DNA from: Cryomorphaceae bacterium
GTDB lineage: Bacteria; Bacteroidota; Bacteroidia; Flavobacteriales; Schleiferiaceae
Length of the DNA stretch: 10,870 bases
NCBI GenBank assembly: GCA_022565745.1
Contig: JAIUMB010000078.1
Location: 1-10,870 of the forward strand
Reading direction: 5' to 3'
Shown here: one piece after another, positions 7,280 to 10,870 of the stretch
How the letters are laid out: every line of letters begins with the position of its first letter
How positions within the stretch are numbered: position 1 is the first letter of the stretch
Position numbers and translations under genes: made by a program
The notes under the pieces: generated by a model
Seen by the model: the letters and a program-made list of their open reading frames with translations, nothing else
Databases searched by the model: none
What the model was told of the DNA's origin: nothing

Positions 7280-8455
7280 TTATGATGCGGCGGGTTCTGG
7301 AATGGGGACTTCCGCCGCTTCTTCGTTTTCATTTTTGTTGTCTCTCGAAATGCTCAGTATAATGCCCAAGGCCATGCAACTGACCCAAATACTAGAACCT
7401 CCAGCCGATAACAAGGGCAGAGTTTGTCCCGTTACCGGGAAGATGTTTACCGCCACCGACATATTGACAAAGGCTTGGAATATCAATGCAAAACCGGCGG
7501 CAAAAACGGTAAGGCTTCCAAAGTAGCTACTCGTACGCAACGATATTCGAATGATTCTTATCCACAATAAGAGATAGAAAGCAATTACAGAAATACCACC
7601 CACCAAACCGTATTCTTCTACGATGATGGCATAGATAAAGTCCGACGAAGACTGAGGCAGAAAGTTCTTTTGAATGCTTTTCCCCGGTCCTTGTCCAAAT
7701 ACCCCACCGCTGCTTATGGCCAATTTTGCTTTTTGCACTTGGTAGTTATCAGAAGGTTCTCCCGAGGTGAAATTACTGATGCGGGCCTTCCAGGTATCAA
7801 CGCGGTTACTCATATTGGGCATTAACATGACCGTCATAATAAAAAGCAATGCTGCAAAAATCCCGGCACCCACCATTGCCCCGATGTATTTAACCGGATA
7901 CTTTCCCACAAACAATACCAACATACAAGACAAAAACAACAGTGCCGCTGTGGAAAAATTTGCTGGGAAAATCAGCATCAAAATGATGCCCATCGGCACA
8001 TAAATCACCCAACTGTTTTTCAGCGTCCATTCGTGTGAATGACGTTTGCTTAAACTGCGCGACAGGTATAACAAGAGTGCCAAAGCAGCAAAAGCAGAAG
8101 TCTGTAGACTAACCCCCAAAAAAGGAACACGCAGCCAGCGACTGGCATTGGCGCCCCCTATTTCTTGTCCCGACTTAAGTGTGATCAACAAGAGAACGAT
8201 AGATAAACCAACCCCCAAAATCGATATCGGCCCAAAGTAGCGATAGGGCACGCGATGCATCAGGTACAAAATACCCAAACCAATGAAAAGATGCATGGCG
8301 TGTTTGATGAGCAAATAGGTGGTTGACACCTTTCCGTACACGAAAGCAAGATTTGCACTGGCGCTATACACACTGAGGAAAGACCCCAGCATGATGATGC
8401 CCAGCATGACCCAAATAACGCGGTCGCCTTCAATTTTTAAACGGAATGATGACAT
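7280..8455 (-). CDS. ftsW: Septal peptidoglycan glycosyltransferase FtsW (SEDS family)
   Basis: FtsW is the SEDS-family polymerase that links lipid II into glycan strands at the septum, working with a class B penicillin-binding protein (FtsI). The 391-residue product has about ten hydrophobic segments, roughly at 13-33, 46-66, 73-93, 117-134, 149-165, 167-184, 189-212, 274-301, 312-335 and 345-370. SEDS landmarks are NASRWL (103-108), the FGQGPGKS-K-FLPQSSSDFIYAI-EE block (253-281), with D272 matching the conserved aspartate of the large periplasmic loop, and FPVTGQTLPLLSAGGSS (339-355). The usual QPSE is QTSA (118-121), and the usual D-G-T after the following helix is NFST (166-169). The C-tail (372-391) is Glu/Pro-rich. 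RodA is the alternative, but the position between murD and murG supports FtsW. The start follows a 58 bp spacer after murD. Confidence 0.95.
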   Translation of the reverse strand: MSSFRLKIEGDRVIWVMLGIIMLGSFLSVYSASANLAFVYGKVSTTYLLIKHAMHLFIGLGILYLMHRVPYRYFGPISILGVGLSIVLLLITLKSGQEIGGANASRWLRVPFLGVSLQTSAFAALALLLYLSRSLSKRHSHEWTLKNSWVIYVPMGIILMLIFPANFSTAALLFLSCMLVLFVGKYPVKYIGAMVGAGIFAALLFIMTVMLMPNMSNRVDTWKARISNFTSGEPSDNYQVQKAKLAISSGGVFGQGPGKSIQKNFLPQSSSDFIYAIIVEEYGLVGGISVIAFYLLLWIRIIRISLRTSSYFGSLTVFAAGFALIFQAFVNMSVAVNIFPVTGQTLPLLSAGGSSIWVSCMALGIILSISRDNKNENEEAAEVPIPEPAAS

Positions 8456-8513
8456 GTTAAATTATCATTTTTGTTTCGTCGGGACGTATTACAATAACCC
8501 TTAGCATCGGTCA
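8456..8513 (-). other. murD-ftsW intergenic spacer
   Basis: This 58 bp stretch is the only sizeable gap between cluster genes. Read on the minus strand it is A/T-rich towards the ftsW ATG, ending GATAATTTAAC, with no Shine-Dalgarno motif. I found no convincing Bacteroidota -7 element (TAnnTTTG), no hairpin with a T-run and no conserved regulatory site. An ATG overlaps the murD stop (TAATGA) and opens a 25-codon frame that runs past the ftsW start, discussed under rejected items. Confidence 0.5.
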
Positions 8514-9854
8514 TTACAATTGGCGGACCCAGTACTTAAACTGCTCCCCTCGGTGCTCATAGTTGTCGAACAAATCAAAGCTGGCGCAAGCGGGCGACAA
8601 CAAAATGGTATCCCCTTTATCGGCTAATGAAAAAGCCATTTTGACGGCCTTTTCCATTGAGCGGGTTTCGGTAATAACTTTCACACGTCCGGTAAATTCA
8701 TCGAGCAACTTTTGGTTGTCTTCACCCAAACAAACCACCGCTTTCACCTTGCTCTCTACCAAGTTTATCAGTTCGGTATAGTCGTTTCCTTTATCCACGC
8801 CACCAGCGATCCAAATCACCGGCTTGCTTACACTCTCCAATGCATACCAAGTTGCGTTGACATTGGTTGCTTTTGAATCGTTGATAAATGTGACCCCTCT
8901 TATGGTGCCTAATGATTCCAAGCGGTGCTCAATGGCGTCGAAATTGGTAAGTGATTCGCGGATACTTTCTTTGCGTACGTGGAGCAAGCGTGCAGCCATT
9001 GATGATGCCATGCTGTTTTGGGCGTTGTGTTGCCCTTTAAGTGATAGGTCTTTGATGTTCATTGGTTCTTCTATGTTGATGTTAATGTATTGATGTTCGT
9101 CTATCCAAGCAATCGTCTCCGCCGTTTTTTTGGTACCAAAGCCCATTTGACGGCACGGCCAACGATTGTTTATTCTCATGATTTGTGTCCACTCATCGTC
9201 TGCATTAAAGATGAAAGTGTCATTCTCGTCCATATTTTTCAGCAGGGAGAACTTAGCCGCTACGTAGTCTTCCATGCGATAATTGTATCGATCGAGGTGG
9301 TCAGGACTAAAGTTGGTAATGATGGCAATGTGCGGTTTGAATTCAATCAAGTGGTCGCATTGAAAGCTGCTAATTTCCAACACATATACATCCGCTGGCG
9401 GCTCTTGAGCGAGTAATCTGGCGAAGCTCTTACCTATATTACCACCTACTTGCACATTTATCCCCCCTTGCACAAGCAGATGTCCAGTAAGTGCAGTAGT
9501 GGTGGTTTTACCGTTGCTTCCGGTTATGGCTACAATCTTTGCATCGGTAAACCGCGAAGCGAATTCTATTTCCGATACCAAGGGAATTCCTGCCTTTTTA
9601 ATTTTATCAATGAGCGGCACGTGATTCGGGATGCCCGGACTTTTGACCACCACATCGGCTTGTAAAATACGGGCTTCATCGTGACCACCGCTTTGGTAGT
9701 CGATACCGGCTTGATTTAGTTCACTGGCAAATGTTTCTTTTACAACACCCGCATCCGACAGATATACCTGCATGTTGTGTTTATGAGCGAGCAATGCCGC
9801 ACCCACGCCGCTTTCACCGGCGCCCAAAATGGCGATATGTGTCCAGTTAGGCAT
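8514..9854 (-). CDS. murD: UDP-N-acetylmuramoylalanine--D-glutamate ligase MurD
   Basis: MurD adds D-glutamate to UDP-MurNAc-L-alanine in the cytoplasm using ATP (EC 6.3.2.9), directly after MurC. Numbered from the chosen ATG it has 446 residues. The UDP-binding N-domain starts with ILGAGESGVG (9-18) and has the MurD-typical KSPGIP (71-76). The ATPase domain has the P-loop TGSNGKTTTT (111-120), LEISSFQ (159-165) and NFSPDHLDRY (181-190). The C-domain has EHRLE (309-313), NDSKATN (325-331) and SPACASFD-F-NYEHRG-F (420-439), which identify MurD among Mur ligases. I chose the ATG at 9852-9854, which overlaps the mraY stop as TGATG, because the Rossmann motif begins nine residues later. A start at 9911 would prefix 19 Cys/His-rich residues encoded by the mraY end in another frame. 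Length agrees with E. coli MurD (438). Confidence 0.98.
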   Translation of the reverse strand: MPNWTHIAILGAGESGVGAALLAHKHNMQVYLSDAGVVKETFASELNQAGIDYQSGGHDEARILQADVVVKSPGIPNHVPLIDKIKKAGIPLVSEIEFASRFTDAKIVAITGSNGKTTTTALTGHLLVQGGINVQVGGNIGKSFARLLAQEPPADVYVLEISSFQCDHLIEFKPHIAIITNFSPDHLDRYNYRMEDYVAAKFSLLKNMDENDTFIFNADDEWTQIMRINNRWPCRQMGFGTKKTAETIAWIDEHQYININIEEPMNIKDLSLKGQHNAQNSMASSMAARLLHVRKESIRESLTNFDAIEHRLESLGTIRGVTFINDSKATNVNATWYALESVSKPVIWIAGGVDKGNDYTELINLVESKVKAVVCLGEDNQKLLDEFTGRVKVITETRSMEKAVKMAFSLADKGDTILLSPACASFDLFDNYEHRGEQFKYWVRQL

Positions 9855-10870
9855 CAACGTAACTTGAGGGTTACAAACGTTAAAATGGCCAGCATGATGG
9901 CAACAATCCACATGCGGGTAACAATCTTAGCTTCGTGGTAGCCTTTTTTCTGATAATGGTGGTGTAAGGGAGCCATAAGGAATACCCGTCGGCCTTCACC
10001 ATATTTTTTCTTGGTGTATTTGAAGTACGACACCTGAACTATAACTGATAAATTCTCTACCAAAAAGACCCCGCAGAGGATGGGGATTAAAAGTTCTTTT
10101 CTAGTGGCCAGTGCCAAAACAGCGATAATTCCTCCAAGAGCTAAACTACCCGTATCGCCCATAAATACCTGGGCAGGATAGGCATTGTACCATAGAAATC
10201 CCACACATGCACCCACCATAGCACCCACAAACACTGTAATCTCCCCTGCCCTTGGGATATACATAATGTTGAGGTAGTCGGCGAAAATAACCGACCCCGA
10301 TACATAAGCGAATATCCCCAAGGTCAAAGCACTAACCGCCGACACACCGGTTGCCAATCCATCCAATCCATCGGTAAGATTGGCGCCATTCGACACGGCG
10401 GTAACAATGAAAATCACCAAGGGAATAAAGATTATCCATCCCAAATGTCCCCATGAAGGATTGATCCAACGCAGGGGTGCACTGTAATCAAGTTCGTTGT
10501 TTTTTACAAAAGGGATGGTGGTTTTGGTTGACTTTTCTTCGTCGTTAAACACCGGCAATCTATGCGCCACTTCCTCGATTGTTGTTGAAGGTGAAGGTGT
10601 TGCCTTTTGCCTAATGGTCACATCGGGATGGAAGTAAAGCATGCTCCCAACAATGGCCCCAAGTCCAACCTGACCAATCACCTTAAACTTCCCCTTTAAT
10701 CCCTGCTTGTCTTTTTTAAACACCTTTATATAGTCGTCTAAAAAACCGATTAGGCCTGTCCAAATGGTAGTTACCAGTAAAAGAATGATATAGATGTTAT
10801 CGAGTCTAGCAAACAACAAAGTCGGTATTATGATGGATCCCAGAATAATGAGTCCGCCCATTGTTGGAGT
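9854..10870 (-). CDS. mraY: Phospho-N-acetylmuramoyl-pentapeptide-transferase MraY (5' end outside window)
   Basis: MraY is the integral membrane enzyme that transfers phospho-MurNAc-pentapeptide to undecaprenyl phosphate, forming lipid I (EC 2.7.8.13). The frame is open to the right edge and reads TPTMGGL there, a conserved internal MraY motif, so roughly 70 N-terminal residues are missing and the ATG at 10861 is not the start. Numbering from that Met: LDDYIKV with catalytic aspartates at 42-43, KQGLKGKFKVIGQ at 52-64, NLTDGLDGLATG at 161-172, MGDTGSLALGG at 234-244 and PLHHHYQKKGYHE at 298-310. The aspartate pair, the DGLDGL motif and the HHH motif are the family's active-site landmarks. 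Residues about 80-130 are a polar stretch between membrane segments that is absent from E. coli-type MraY. The stop overlaps the murD start by one base. Confidence 0.97.
   Translation of the reverse strand, partial: TPTMGGLIILGSIIIPTLLFARLDNIYIILLLVTTIWTGLIGFLDDYIKVFKKDKQGLKGKFKVIGQVGLGAIVGSMLYFHPDVTIRQKATPSPSTTIEEVAHRLPVFNDEEKSTKTTIPFVKNNELDYSAPLRWINPSWGHLGWIIFIPLVIFIVTAVSNGANLTDGLDGLATGVSAVSALTLGIFAYVSGSVIFADYLNIMYIPRAGEITVFVGAMVGACVGFLWYNAYPAQVFMGDTGSLALGGIIAVLALATRKELLIPILCGVFLVENLSVIVQVSYFKYTKKKYGEGRRVFLMAPLHHHYQKKGYHEAKIVTRMWIVAIMLAILTFVTLKLR

Noticed and set aside
7270..7332. N-terminal extension of MurG by 21 residues
   Set aside because: It would overlap the ftsW end by 53 bp. The residues are basic and low complexity, and canonical MurG sequence begins at the ATG at 7269.
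8437..8514. 25-codon frame starting in the murD stop (TAATGA) and running into ftsW
   Set aside because: It is short, has no recognisable features and overlaps the ftsW start. Nothing supports expression beyond chance.
9855..9911. N-terminal extension of MurD with a Cys/His-rich stretch (MDCCHHAGH)
   Set aside because: It looks like a metal-binding motif, but it is the mraY 3' end in another frame. The TGATG junction gives the natural MurD start nine residues before its Rossmann motif.
1..10870. Possible novel system, mobile element, CRISPR array, tRNA or rRNA
   Set aside because: Essentially the whole window is filled by intact conserved cell wall and division genes plus one kinase fragment. 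I saw no transposase, integrase, direct-repeat array, tRNA-like cloverleaf or phage gene.

Overview
The window is the distal part of a division and cell wall (dcw) gene cluster from a member of the Bacteroidota. All eight cluster genes lie on the minus strand. In transcription order they are mraY (5' end cut by the window edge), murD, ftsW, murG, murC, ftsQ, ftsA and ftsZ. The left edge holds the 3' end of a sensor histidine kinase gene on the plus strand, converging on ftsZ. Four things point to Bacteroidota: the order murC-ftsQ-ftsA-ftsZ without murB or ddl; a 661-residue FtsZ with a very long acidic tail ending in FLHDNVD; a MraY with an extra loop of about 50 residues; and start codons without Shine-Dalgarno sequences, preceded by A/T-rich stretches. 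The FtsZ core looks closest to Flavobacteriia-type proteins from memory, but the class cannot be fixed from this window.

Layout, left to right: 1-624 histidine kinase C-terminus (+); 625-707 short convergent spacer; 708-2693 ftsZ; 2701-4086 ftsA; 4095-4826 ftsQ; 4823-6184 murC; 6181-7269 murG; 7280-8455 ftsW; 8456-8513 spacer; 8514-9854 murD; 9854-10870 mraY (partial). Genes overlap by 1-4 bp or are 7-10 bp apart, except for the 58 bp murD-ftsW spacer. This is what one expects of a single operon read from right to left with translational coupling. No stretch above 300 bases lacks a gene.

The genes cover consecutive steps. MurC and MurD add the first two amino acids of the peptidoglycan stem in the cytoplasm. 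MraY moves the finished UDP-MurNAc-pentapeptide onto undecaprenyl phosphate (lipid I) and MurG adds GlcNAc (lipid II). FtsW polymerises lipid II at the septum. FtsQ scaffolds the periplasmic side of the divisome, and FtsA tethers FtsZ filaments to the inner membrane.

Every gene appears intact and carries its family's key motifs. I see no mobile element, CRISPR array, RNA gene or novel system. The points worth a second look are lineage-type variations (FtsZ tail, MraY loop, FtsW motif changes), one start codon choice in ftsA, and the unusual right-hand partner of ftsZ, a converging kinase with no visible terminator between them.
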